A stretch of DNA of 34,623 bases, from assembly GCA_011322625.1 (NCBI GenBank), contig DRMH01000035.1, positions 1 through 34,623 on the forward strand, written 5' to 3'. Origin of the DNA: Thermosulfurimonas dismutans (GTDB lineage Bacteria; Desulfobacterota; Thermodesulfobacteria; Thermodesulfobacteriales; Thermodesulfobacteriaceae). The notes beneath the pieces were generated by a model, which saw only the letters and a program-made list of their open reading frames with translations, did not search any database and was not told the origin of the DNA. This document shows, piece by piece, positions 1 through 9,121 of this stretch (position 1 is its first letter; every line of letters begins with the position of its first letter). Position numbers and translations under genes: made by a program.

Positions 1-162
1 TCTCAAAAGCGACTACGGATAAGATGGGACAATAGTCCACACTGGTCCCACTTGGAGACTTTTCCGCATCACAAGCATTTAGGAGAAAGGGTAGTTTCCT
101 CTCCCCGGCCGAGCATAGAAGAGGTACTTACCGAAATTGAGAAGGTACTCAAAAGAGGTTGA
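1..162 (+). CDS. C-terminal fragment of TumE-like (DUF6516 family) toxin protein, truncated by the window edge
   Basis: Frame 1 is open from base 1 to TGA at 160-162: SQKRLRIRWDNSPHWSHLETFPHHKHLGERVVSSPRPSIEEVLTEIEKVLKRG. The RxDNxPHxxxLxTFPHHKH pattern resembles the C-terminus of TumE-family proteins. Not in the supplied ORF track because its start lies outside the window. Confidence 0.6.
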   Translation, partial: SQKRLRIRWDNSPHWSHLETFPHHKHLGERVVSSPRPSIEEVLTEIEKVLKRG

Positions 163-679
163 GGGCCGGGTAAATCACCCAGGGGCCTTCCTTCCGGGCC
201 AGGGGATTAAGGCGGTGGGGGCGGAGGTGGCCTTCGGGAAGAATGTGAAGCACGGTAAAGCCCCTGAGAAGCAGGAGATCCGCAAGAAACCACCGGTGAC
301 AGCGCCAGGGAAGGCCCTCGGCGCACATCACCGCGGTGGTCTTCCTTCGGGCGGCCTCAAGGAGCACGGAAAGGGCTTCCTGAAATTCCTCGGTTTGCAT
401 ATGATCGGCGTAGCCCCGGAACCCCGGGGAGGTGAGACCGGTGTTTACGGAGTCGGGTCGGGGCCTGCGGCGGCCCCCGAGCTGCGGAAGCCCTAAGTAC
501 TCAATCCCCCGGGCCTTGAGGGCTTCGGAGAGGGCCTCCTTTCCGAAATGGGGAAACTTCCGGGAGGAGGGAAAACGGCGAATGTCGGCAAGAACCTGGA
601 TTCCGTGGCGGTGAAGCAGGGCCAGAAACTCCTCAAGCCCGTGACGGGAATGCCCTACGGTGTAGATAACTTCAGCCAT
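149..679 (-). CDS. DUF488 domain-containing protein
   Basis: 176 aa; IYTVGHSRHGLEEFLALL..., DIRRFPSSRKFPHF, CAEGLPWRCHRWFLADLL are typical DUF488 motifs. Confidence 0.85.
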   Translation of the reverse strand: MAEVIYTVGHSRHGLEEFLALLHRHGIQVLADIRRFPSSRKFPHFGKEALSEALKARGIEYLGLPQLGGRRRPRPDSVNTGLTSPGFRGYADHMQTEEFQEALSVLLEAARRKTTAVMCAEGLPWRCHRWFLADLLLLRGFTVLHILPEGHLRPHRLNPLARKEGPWVIYPALNLF

Positions 680-699
680 TTCTGGTTAAATCATACTCC

Positions 700-1551
700 A
701 TGTCCGAGGCGGTGCGAGTGGAGGGGCTTACCAAGGACTACGGAAGGCTTCGCGCCCTTTCCGGGATCTCTTTTTCCATCCGGGAAGGGGAGCTTTTTGC
801 CCTCCTCGGCCCGAACGGGGCCGGAAAGACCACCACCATTCGCATCCTCACCGGGCTCACCCGGGCCACCGCCGGCCGGGTCCATTTTTTCGGCCGCTCC
901 ATCTTTGAGGATCCGCTTTATGCCAAACGCATGGCCGGTCTGGTGCCCCAGGCCACTAACCTGGATCTGGAACTCACCGTGTGGGAAAACCTTTTCATCC
1001 ACGGTCTTCTTTTCGGGATGAGCCGGGGCCGGATTCGCGACCGGGCCGCGGAACTTCTGCGTTTTGCCGGGCTCTGGGAACGCCGCCGCGACCGGGTGCG
1101 CACCCTCTCCGGGGGGATGCGGCGGAGGCTCCTTATCATCCGGGCCCTGATGCACGAGCCGCGCATCCTTTTCCTGGATGAACCCACGGTGGGGCTTGAC
1201 CCCCACATAAGGCGCCGGCTCTGGGGGCTCATCAAGCAGATCCAGGCCCGGGGGACTACCATCCTCCTTACCACCCACTACATCGAGGAGGCCGAGTTCC
1301 TGGCCGACCGGGTGGCCTTCCTGGATCGGGGGCGCATCGTGGCCCTGGATACCCCGCAGAGCCTCATGGCCACGCTGGGGGAGGCGGCCGTGGATGTGGT
1401 AAGCGAGAAGGGCCTTACCACGCGTTATTTTCGCACCCGGGAGGAGGCCGAGCGCGAGGCCATGAGGCTCTCCCGCTCCGGTGAATCCGTAACCATCCGC
1501 CGGGTAAACCTCGAGGACGCCTTTTTGCACTTTACCGGGAGAAAGGTATGA
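700..1551 (+). CDS. ABC transporter ATP-binding protein (NodI/DrrA-like)
   Basis: Walker A GPNGAGKTTT, signature LSGGMRRR, Walker B ILFLDEPTVGLDP, H-loop TTHYIEEAE. Confidence 0.93.
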   Translation: MSEAVRVEGLTKDYGRLRALSGISFSIREGELFALLGPNGAGKTTTIRILTGLTRATAGRVHFFGRSIFEDPLYAKRMAGLVPQATNLDLELTVWENLFIHGLLFGMSRGRIRDRAAELLRFAGLWERRRDRVRTLSGGMRRRLLIIRALMHEPRILFLDEPTVGLDPHIRRRLWGLIKQIQARGTTILLTTHYIEEAEFLADRVAFLDRGRIVALDTPQSLMATLGEAAVDVVSEKGLTTRYFRTREEAEREAMRLSRSGESVTIRRVNLEDAFLHFTGRKV

Positions 1552-2282
1552 GGGGATTTTTGGCCGTTTATCTGCGGGAGCTTCTCATCATCTGGCATCG
1601 CCTTCCCCGGATGATCCTCTCCTTCTCCGTGTCCCCCACCCTTTATCTCATAGCCTTCGGTTTCGGTCTGGGGAAACATCTCACCGTTCACGGTCGTCCC
1701 TATCTGGAGTTTCTGGTCCCGGGGGTGGTGGCCGCAAGCTCCATGATGCAGGGTTTCGGAATCAATGTGGAGATCAATGTGGCCCGGTTTTATCTGCGCA
1801 TCTTTGAGGAATTTCAGGCCGCTCCCATCTCCAACTGGGCCTACGTGCTGGGGGAGATTCTGGGCGGCGTGACCCGGGCCTTTCTCTCCACCCTGGTGAT
1901 CCTGGCCATCACCATGCTCGCCCGGATAAACCTTCATTTCGGGCCCTGGTTTTTTGTGGGGGTCTTCCTCAACGCCTTTGTCTTTGCCTCCCTGGGGGTG
2001 GCCTCGGCCATGATCATCCGTTCCCATGCCGATCAGGCCTTGGTCACCAACTTCATTATCACCCCCATGGTCTTCCTGGGGGGGACCTTCTTTCCGGTGG
2101 AGGGGCTTCCGGAGTGGGCCCGTCTTCCTCTGAAACTCCTTCCCGTAACCCATGCCTCCCATCTCATCCGCTCCGCAGCCTACGGCGACCCGGTGCCCCG
2201 ATTCTCCCTTCTCGTCCTCCTGGGGCTTTCGCTGGTAGGGTTCTTCCTGGCCTATTCCTCCGTGGATCGGGCCCGGGATTAA
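1548..2282 (+). CDS. ABC-2 type transporter permease (NodJ-like)
   Basis: Hydrophobic protein of ABC-2 type overlapping the ATPase gene by 4 bp (ATGA); FLGGTFFPVEGLPEWA motif. Confidence 0.9.
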   Translation: MRGFLAVYLRELLIIWHRLPRMILSFSVSPTLYLIAFGFGLGKHLTVHGRPYLEFLVPGVVAASSMMQGFGINVEINVARFYLRIFEEFQAAPISNWAYVLGEILGGVTRAFLSTLVILAITMLARINLHFGPWFFVGVFLNAFVFASLGVASAMIIRSHADQALVTNFIITPMVFLGGTFFPVEGLPEWARLPLKLLPVTHASHLIRSAAYGDPVPRFSLLVLLGLSLVGFFLAYSSVDRARD

Positions 2283-2309
2283 GGGGGTTTTCCCGAGAGA
2301 AAAAATAGG

Positions 2310-2332
2310 CTAAAATTTTAAAATCATTTTAG
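2310..2332. promoter_or_regulatory. Inverted repeat CTAAAAT-N9-ATTTTAG upstream of the putative copper operon (candidate operator)
   Basis: Perfect 7-bp arms in an AT-rich stretch just upstream of the SD of the Met/Gln-rich gene. Confidence 0.4.
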
Positions 2333-2348
2333 ACAAAGGAGGATGAGG

Positions 2349-2810
2349 ATGTATAGAAGCTGGGTGATTCTGGGGTTGATCTTGGGTCTTCTTCTGGCCG
2401 GAGAGGCCTGGTCTTGGGGGCCTCGGAAGGGAGGGGGTTATCATCGGAGCTGGCACGGCTGGGAACATGCTCAGGGGGCCCAGGAGGGGCCAGCCTCCAT
2501 GCAGGGTCGAGGAATGGGCCAGGGGATGGGTCAGGAGATGCAGCAGGGAAAGGGTGGTATGCAGCAAGGGATGGGACAGGGGATGGATCATCAGGGTATG
2601 AAGGGATGTCCCATGATGTTGCCCTCCTCTCCTAAAGGGGTTTCCCCGCAGATGCTCCGCCAAAGGGCCCAAATGATGCGCGAGAGGGCCCGAATGATGG
2701 AGGAAATGGCTCAGGAAATGGAAAAGATGGCCGATAAGATGGCCAAGGGGAAAGTGTCTCAGGAAGAATGGGATCAATTTCGCCAGAAGATGTATCATCA
2801 GGGATTTTAA
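2349..2810 (+). CDS. Met/Gln/Gly-rich putative secreted metal-associated protein
   Basis: ORF 2343..2810. AAAGGAGG (2335-2342) abuts the first ATG, so the second ATG (2349) has better spacing. Signal peptide MYRSWVILGLILGLLLAGEAWSWG; low-complexity MGQGMGQEMQQGKGGMQQGMGQGM region; Met-rich amphipathic C-terminus. Confidence 0.7.
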   Translation: MYRSWVILGLILGLLLAGEAWSWGPRKGGGYHRSWHGWEHAQGAQEGPASMQGRGMGQGMGQEMQQGKGGMQQGMGQGMDHQGMKGCPMMLPSSPKGVSPQMLRQRAQMMRERARMMEEMAQEMEKMADKMAKGKVSQEEWDQFRQKMYHQGF

Positions 2811-4994
2811 ATGCATTCGTCCGAAGATCATACCCAACATACCGGGGGAGCCGGCGGAGTTTCTTCAGGATCTAAAGGCCATTCTGCCGGCCATGAAGGC
2901 CACGGGGGGCCCGGAATCCATGCGGGGCATGAAAGTTCCATGGGGCACGGAGGCTCCATGGAGCATGGAAGTCACATGGAACACGGAAGTCCTGCGGAGC
3001 ACATGGATCACGGGGTGCACGAAGCCCCCGGGGGTCCGGGAGGTCATACCGGGCATGCCGCCCATCACTCCCACATGATTGCGGACTTCCGAAGACGTTT
3101 CTGGATCTCCCTCTTCCTCACCCTTCCCATTCTTTTTCTCTCGCCGATGCTGCGGAAGATTTTCGGGCTTTCGGCCCTGGCCTTTCCCGGCGACCGGTAT
3201 CTCCTCTTCGGATTGGCCAGTGCGGTCTATTTTTACGGGGGCTGGCCCTTCCTTAAGGGGCTTTTCTCCGAGCTTCGGGAGCGCCGGCCGGGGATGATGA
3301 CCCTCATCGCCGTGGCCATATCCACCGCTTACGGTTATAGCACCCTGGTCACTTTCGGTCTTCCGGGGAAGGTCTTCTTCTGGGAGCTGGCCACCCTGAT
3401 CGATATCATGCTTCTCGGGCACTGGATCGAGATGCGTTCGGTGCTCGGGGCTTCCCGGGCGCTTGAGGAGCTGGCCCGGCTCATGCCCTCCATGGCCCAC
3501 CGGCTGCTTCCCGACGGGGGAACCGAGGAGGTGGCCCTGGAGAATCTGCGTCCCGGAGACCGGGTGCTGGTGCGCCCCGGGGAAAAGATTCCGGCCGACG
3601 GGCGGGTGCTGGAGGGACGAAGTGCGGTAAACGAGGCCATGCTCACCGGCGAATCCCGACCGGTGGAAAAGAAACCCGGCGATGAGGTCATCGGCGGGGC
3701 CATAAACGGAGAGGGTTCTCTGGTGGTGGAGATTACCCGCACCGGGGCGGAATCCTTTCTCTCCCAGGTCATCGATCTGGTGCGCCAGGCCCAGGAGAGC
3801 AAATCCCGCACCCAGGATCTCGCCAATCGGGCGGCCTTCTGGCTCACCCTGATCGCCCTCTCCGGAGGAGCCATCACCTTCCTCGTCTGGTGGGCCGTAA
3901 TGCGCAAGGATCTCGCCTTTGCCCTGGAACGCACGGTTACGGTGATGGTCATTACCTGTCCTCATGCCCTGGGGCTGGCCGTGCCCCTGGTGGTGGCGGT
4001 CTCCACGGCCCTTGCGGCCAAGCGAGGGCTTCTTATCCGCAATCGGGTGGCCTTCGAACGGGCCCGCAGCCTTACTGCGGTGGTCTTCGACAAGACCGGG
4101 ACCCTTACCGAGGGGCGTTTCGGGGTGACCCGGGTTCTTTCCTGGGCGGGCTTCTCGCCGGAAGAGGTCCTGCGGCTTGCCGCCTCGGTGGAGACCCATT
4201 CCGAGCATCCCATTGCCCGGGCCGTGGCCGAGGCTTCCCCGGAGACCGATCCGGTGGAGGACTTTAAGGCCCTTCCCGGGCGAGGGGCCCGGGGCAGGGT
4301 TTCCGGTCGGGAGGTCCTGGTGGTGAGTCCGGGATATCTTCGGGAAAAGGGGCTCGACACCCCGAAAGAGGCCCTGGAACTTTCCGCTCAGGGGCAGACG
4401 GTGATCTTCGTCCTGGTGGAGGACAAGCTCGTCGGGGCCATTGGTCTTTCCGACCGGGTGCGTCCGGAGTCCCGGGAGGCGGTGGCGGCGCTCAAGGCCC
4501 GGGGCATCAAATGTTTTATGCTTACCGGGGATAATGCCCGGGTGGCCCGCACGGTGGCCGAGGAACTGGGGCTGGATGAATTTTTCGCCGAGGTCCTTCC
4601 CCAGGAGAAGGCCGAGAAGATCCGTGAGGTCAAGGCCCGGGGCGAGATCGTGGCCATGACCGGCGACGGGGTAAACGACGCTCCGGCTCTGGCGGAGGCG
4701 GATGTGGGTATCGCCATCGGGGCCGGAACGGAGGTGGCCATCGAGACTGCGGACATTGTCCTGGTGCGCAACAATCCCGGGGATGTGGTGACCATTATTG
4801 ATCTGGCCCGGGCTACTTACCGCAAAATGATCCAGAATCTTTTCTGGGCCACGGGCTATAACGCCGTAGCCATTCCGCTTGCCGCAGGGGTCCTTTACAG
4901 GTACGGGGTGCTTTTAAGCCCGGCCATGGGGGCGGTGCTCATGTCCCTGAGCACGGTCATCGTGGCCCTGAACGCCCGCCGCTTAAGGATTTGA
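2811..4994 (+). CDS. copB: CopB-type (P1B) heavy-metal translocating P-type ATPase
   Basis: TGES, CPH ([14 protein letters not shown]), [25 protein letters not shown] motifs; His/Met-rich N-terminal extension with no CxxC HMA domain. Confidence 0.92.
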   Translation: MHSSEDHTQHTGGAGGVSSGSKGHSAGHEGHGGPGIHAGHESSMGHGGSMEHGSHMEHGSPAEHMDHGVHEAPGGPGGHTGHAAHHSHMIADFRRRFWISLFLTLPILFLSPMLRKIFGLSALAFPGDRYLLFGLASAVYFYGGWPFLKGLFSELRERRPGMMTLIAVAISTAYGYSTLVTFGLPGKVFFWELATLIDIMLLGHWIEMRSVLGASRALEELARLMPSMAHRLLPDGGTEEVALENLRPGDRVLVRPGEKIPADGRVLEGRSAVNEAMLTGESRPVEKKPGDEVIGGAINGEGSLVVEITRTGAESFLSQVIDLVRQAQESKSRTQDLANRAAFWLTLIALSGGAITFLVWWAVMRKDLAFALERTVTVMVITCPHALGLAVPLVVAVSTALAAKRGLLIRNRVAFERARSLTAVVFDKTGTLTEGRFGVTRVLSWAGFSPEEVLRLAASVETHSEHPIARAVAEASPETDPVEDFKALPGRGARGRVSGREVLVVSPGYLREKGLDTPKEALELSAQGQTVIFVLVEDKLVGAIGLSDRVRPESREAVAALKARGIKCFMLTGDNARVARTVAEELGLDEFFAEVLPQEKAEKIREVKARGEIVAMTGDGVNDAPALAEADVGIAIGAGTEVAIETADIVLVRNNPGDVVTIIDLARATYRKMIQNLFWATGYNAVAIPLAAGVLYRYGVLLSPAMGAVLMSLSTVIVALNARRLRI

Positions 4995-4997
4995 TTT

Positions 4998-6782
4998 CTA
5001 ATTTCTCGCTCCCGGGGTGGGTTCGGCATCCCGGGCACAGCGGAACCCCACCTCCTCGAAGGCCTCCCAGGGCATGCGCCGCACCGGGGTGAGAGACGAG
5101 ACATCCGAAGGCTCGTGGGACTTAACCCCGCTCATGAGCACCACTCCGGCTCCAGGTGAAGGGGTAAGGGTGTCGAGCACCCATTCTCCGAAATGGGAAC
5201 TAAGCCCCCGGATTCCCAGAAGATTGGGTTTCATCTCCATTACACTTAAGGGGAGTTCGAAATGGCGGTAAAAGGTCCGGGGAAGTCTAAGACGGGAATC
5301 CTCCAGCCCCCGGCCCTCGGTTACCGCGTAAAACCATTCCACCTTGGTGGGCAGACGCTTTCCGTAAAAGGCGGCATAAGCCTGTGCTCCGTAAGCCGTG
5401 ACCCGCACCACCGGGCAGGAGGCATGCATGGAATCCCGTACCAGGAATTTTCCTCCTCGATAGACGATGGGTTCATAGTTTTCGCTGATCTTTCCCAGGT
5501 AAAGCCAGATGTGTTTTCCTTCCTTTACCACTCCGTTTTCTACCCGGATGCGGGAAAGGACACGGTTTAGAAAATTTACATATTGATGGTTGGTTACCGG
5601 ATAGGTATCCAGATAAAAGGGTTTGACCCGCACCATACGGGCCTTATCGCCCAGCAATCCCGGTGGAACCTTTATCCGCCCTCCTGGAAGGAGTTTCATT
5701 ACCGCACCGTCGGCGGTAGTGATTAGTGGAGGGAGATTGCCCGGCAGAGGAGGGGCCGTGGTTAAGCGAAGCTCCTGATGAGAGGCTCCGGAAAATCTTT
5801 GATAGAGGATGATTCCCACCAGGGCTAGAAAAAGGATCAGGGTTCCGAGGGCAATCCAGAAACGGGATCGAAACCGGAGTTTTCCGGCTTCCGGGAGAGG
5901 CCTTGTGGCCAGGCTATTGCGGAGGGCCTCTTCCATTTCCTCCACGCTGGAGAAACGTTTTTCCGGATCTTCCTCGGTGGCCCGCCGGATGATACGATCC
6001 AGGGCCTTAAAAAAGGGGGTCTTGGGGTCTGTAAGCCCTACCTGACGGAAGGGAGTGGCTCCAGGAGGGATGCGACCGGCTACGGCCTCGTAGAGGATTT
6101 TTCCCAGCGCGTAAATATCAGCCCGTTGATCGGTACCCTTGAAATCCACGAATTGTTCCGGAGCCATGTAGGCCGGCGTGCCCTTGATCTCCATGGAGGT
6201 GGTAATGGACTCCATCCTGATGGAACGGGCCAGGCCAAAGTCCGCGATCTTGGGGATGTCGCCGTCCAGGAGGATGTTTTCCGGTTTGAGGTCCCGATGA
6301 AAGATTCCGGATCGATGGATGGCCTTGACCCCTTCGAGCACCGGGAAAAAATACTTTTCGATCCAGGCTCTGGTCTCTTCCTCCAGGGGGTAGAACCCCT
6401 CCTCGCGCATGGTGCTGCGCAGGGTGCGCCCGGGGATGTACTCCAGAACCAGATATTCAATTTCCACCGGCCCCTGCGGAAGCTCCACCCGAGCCTTGTC
6501 GTAGTCGTAGATCTGAATCACATTGGGGTGTCTGATCTGGACCATGGTTTCCACTTCCTGGCGGAAGCGGCGCAGGGCGTTTTCCAGCTCCTCGGGATCG
6601 TCGATAAAGGTTTCCAGCCATTCCCGGGAGACAATCTTTATGGCTACATCTCTTTTGAGATTGACCTGATGGGCCCGATAGACCTCGCCCATCCCTCCCC
6701 GGGCGATGAATTCCAGAATGACCCATTTTCTGTTGAGGACTGTACCTATGGGAAGGAGGGGAGATTTCTTCGCTTCGGACAT
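4998..6782 (-). CDS. Membrane Ser/Thr protein kinase with C-terminal FGE-sulfatase/SUMF1-like domain
   Basis: GGMGEVYRA, DVAIKIV, HRDLKPENILL, DFGLARS, AYMAPEQ kinase motifs; single TM FWIALGTLILFLALVGIIL; C-terminal half with VKPFYLDTYPVTNHQYVNFLN, RLPTKVEWFYA, VGFRCARD typical of the FGE/SUMF1 fold. Confidence 0.88.
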   Translation of the reverse strand: MSEAKKSPLLPIGTVLNRKWVILEFIARGGMGEVYRAHQVNLKRDVAIKIVSREWLETFIDDPEELENALRRFRQEVETMVQIRHPNVIQIYDYDKARVELPQGPVEIEYLVLEYIPGRTLRSTMREEGFYPLEEETRAWIEKYFFPVLEGVKAIHRSGIFHRDLKPENILLDGDIPKIADFGLARSIRMESITTSMEIKGTPAYMAPEQFVDFKGTDQRADIYALGKILYEAVAGRIPPGATPFRQVGLTDPKTPFFKALDRIIRRATEEDPEKRFSSVEEMEEALRNSLATRPLPEAGKLRFRSRFWIALGTLILFLALVGIILYQRFSGASHQELRLTTAPPLPGNLPPLITTADGAVMKLLPGGRIKVPPGLLGDKARMVRVKPFYLDTYPVTNHQYVNFLNRVLSRIRVENGVVKEGKHIWLYLGKISENYEPIVYRGGKFLVRDSMHASCPVVRVTAYGAQAYAAFYGKRLPTKVEWFYAVTEGRGLEDSRLRLPRTFYRHFELPLSVMEMKPNLLGIRGLSSHFGEWVLDTLTPSPGAGVVLMSGVKSHEPSDVSSLTPVRRMPWEAFEEVGFRCARDAEPTPGARN

Positions 6783-6783
6783 C

Positions 6784-7557
6784 CTATCCCTCTATTCGGA
6801 CCACGATTACGGTAACGTTATCCCTTCCGCCCCGGGCCAGTGCGGCTTCTACCAGCATATCACAGACTCGGGGAAGAGGGTTCTCCAGAAGAATTTTTCG
6901 GATGCTCGTCTGGGGCACCAGATCGTGCAGACCATCGGTGGAAAGGAGGTAGAGGTCTCCGGGACGGATGTCTATCGAGAAACAGCGCACCTTTTCATAG
7001 CCTCCGCCCAGGGCCTGAGTAAGGATATGCCGGTAGCGACTGGTGCGGGCCTCCTCCTCGGTCATTTCACCCTCCTCCACCATTTCCTGCACCAGGGTAT
7101 CGTCGGTGGTGAGCTGGGTGAGGTCGCCGTGGCGCAGGCGGTAGATGCGGCTGTCCCCTACGTGGGCGATGAAACCGTGGCCTTCCCGGAGGACCAGAAC
7201 CGAAAGCGTGGTACCGAAGCCCTCGCTTTCAGGATGTTTCTTTTCGTACTCCAGAAGCCGTTTCTGGACTTCCTCCACACATTTTTCAAGACGGCTTAAG
7301 AGGGCCCGGGGACGAAAACGATAAAGCAGGACCTCCTTAAGAGACGGAGACGAGAAGTAAAGTTCTTCCAGGTAGCGGCAAACCAGGCGGCTGGCCAGAT
7401 CCCCGTCCGGGTGCCCGCCCATACCGTCGGCCACGGCCCAGAGGCTTCCCAGAAGAGGATGACGGCGATCAGCCACCAGATAGGAGTCCTCGTTGCGTTT
7501 CCGCCGCAGGCCGATATCCGTGCGCACGCAGTAGATTACAGGATCTTTAGAAGACAT
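6784..7557 (-). CDS. PP2C-family protein serine/threonine phosphatase
   Basis: DIGLRRKRNEDS, ADGMGGHPDGDLAS, VGDSRIYRL, LSTDGLHD, GRDNVTVIVV motifs. Confidence 0.93.
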   Translation of the reverse strand: MSSKDPVIYCVRTDIGLRRKRNEDSYLVADRRHPLLGSLWAVADGMGGHPDGDLASRLVCRYLEELYFSSPSLKEVLLYRFRPRALLSRLEKCVEEVQKRLLEYEKKHPESEGFGTTLSVLVLREGHGFIAHVGDSRIYRLRHGDLTQLTTDDTLVQEMVEEGEMTEEEARTSRYRHILTQALGGGYEKVRCFSIDIRPGDLYLLSTDGLHDLVPQTSIRKILLENPLPRVCDMLVEAALARGGRDNVTVIVVRIEG

Positions 7558-7563
7558 CGGTAT

Positions 7564-9102
7564 TTAAAAGGTGAACCGTAATTCCACATAAAAGAAGGTA
7601 AGCTCGTCTCCGCTCTTAAAGGTATCTCTGACCACATCCCTTCCCCAGATATGACTCAAGTATATATCCACATCGGTGCGAAGACCATGAGAGGCATAGA
7701 TGTTTTTGAAAAACAGGGAGAGGTCCCACATGGTCAGTAAATGGCGGTCCCGGTAGGGGATATGGGCTCCCAGGGTGGCGTAACTGAATACATCTGGGCG
7801 CATCATTCCGGAACCCAGGTACCAGTAATCCCGGCTTCGGGTGAGATTAACCACGTGAAAATCCGAGCGAAGGAGCAGATGTGAAGCGGGTCGCAGGATG
7901 ATCTGTCCCATCCAATAGGTGGTATTCATGAGGGTGTAGGAGGGGGTCATGGAATAAATACGCAGGGTAGGGATCATCATGAAAAAGGTATGATGTTGGG
8001 TGTCCCCGGGCTGATCGTCACCGCTTCCGTAAAAATATCCCAGGCGGAACCACGGCTGCCAGGGAAGATGGAGAAACCGGTAGCCGGCTTCCACCGCCAG
8101 GGCCCAGGCCTGATGCTCCAGAGAGGGATTCCTTCCCCATACCCCCCACTGGTAACCTCCCCAGAGTAGAAGGTCCATGACCCCGGGGCCGGCCTTTCGG
8201 GCGTAAAGCAGGTGTCCTCCGAGCACATTTATCTCGCAGTCTCCCAGGCCGTTCTGCCGGGGATTGTAGAGTGAAGCGGGATTTTTCAGTTTTCTACGGT
8301 CGTTGTAATAGTAATAAAAGAGCTGGGAATCCATTCCCGGCAGCCAGGGGTTGGTATCCTGAAGACTCAGGACCACGGTGGCCAGGGTGATATCATAGGC
8401 GGATTGGCCCTTGCGGTGGAGGCGGTCTCTTCTCAGATAAAAGCCACCCGGAGTGGGATGAAGATAAGAAAAGGTTAGGGTCCAGAAGCGACGGTGGTAG
8501 GAGGCCAGAGCGCCGTCAAAAGCCCTTCCTACCCGCGACCAGTCAAAGGGGCCGATCATACGCTGGGAGATTCGGAATTTTTTTACCCACCGGAGGGAGG
8601 GGTTTCGGGGTGCTCTTCCCTCGGCCCCCGAGGCATAAAGGAAACGCCCCAGGGTCAGGCTCAATCCCGCCAAACTACGAGGCTGAAATCGGACCCAGGC
8701 CTGGGATAGAGCACCGTAGCCGATATGGGTGGCTTTGGTGTCGTATCCCGGGCCGTTGCCGAATTTTCCGTTGAATTGATAATAAAGCGTTCCTAAACCG
8801 AATTCCCCCTGGTCCGGAAGTCCCAGCAACTGAGTCCAGTTAATCTGTAGATAGGCTTCAGCATGCGGGGAACGAATTCCCATCCCCAGACGCATTTTAC
8901 TGGAGGCAAAGGAATAACTCCGATCATAGGCGAAATCGTCCTGGGAAAATTTTTGGTCAAAGGTATTCCAGTATTCCCAGCGGACTTCTTCCCGAAAGTC
9001 CACTCGAAGAACATTTCGTCCCTGATGCAGGGTATAGGCCAGGGCATTCCCCGTCCAGATTGAAAGTATGAGTATGATGAGTAATCGAACTCTTCTTTTC
9101 AC
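7564..9102 (-). CDS. Outer-membrane beta-barrel protein, alginate-export-domain-like
   Basis: Signal peptide then DFREEVRWEYWNTFDQKF..., SLTLGRFLYASGAEGRAPRNPS, alternating amphipathic strands, C-terminal aromatic ELRFTF. Confidence 0.65.
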   Translation of the reverse strand: MKRRVRLLIILILSIWTGNALAYTLHQGRNVLRVDFREEVRWEYWNTFDQKFSQDDFAYDRSYSFASSKMRLGMGIRSPHAEAYLQINWTQLLGLPDQGEFGLGTLYYQFNGKFGNGPGYDTKATHIGYGALSQAWVRFQPRSLAGLSLTLGRFLYASGAEGRAPRNPSLRWVKKFRISQRMIGPFDWSRVGRAFDGALASYHRRFWTLTFSYLHPTPGGFYLRRDRLHRKGQSAYDITLATVVLSLQDTNPWLPGMDSQLFYYYYNDRRKLKNPASLYNPRQNGLGDCEINVLGGHLLYARKAGPGVMDLLLWGGYQWGVWGRNPSLEHQAWALAVEAGYRFLHLPWQPWFRLGYFYGSGDDQPGDTQHHTFFMMIPTLRIYSMTPSYTLMNTTYWMGQIILRPASHLLLRSDFHVVNLTRSRDYWYLGSGMMRPDVFSYATLGAHIPYRDRHLLTMWDLSLFFKNIYASHGLRTDVDIYLSHIWGRDVVRDTFKSGDELTFFYVELRFTF

Positions 9103-9121
9103 TTTGGCCCTCCTTAGTTTT

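Noticed and set aside
691-2162. Minus-strand ORFs (279 and 245 aa) opposite the ABC transporter genes
   Set aside because: Shadow ORFs; the ATPase and permease frames carry the conserved motifs.
2516-2600. Repetitive GGGATGGGNCAG-type DNA as a possible tandem repeat or CRISPR-like array
   Set aside because: It is the coding reflection of the MGQGM low-complexity protein segment; units are irregular and have no spacers.
2865-4208. 447-aa minus-strand ORF opposite copB
   Set aside because: Antisense shadow; the P-type ATPase frame is unambiguous.
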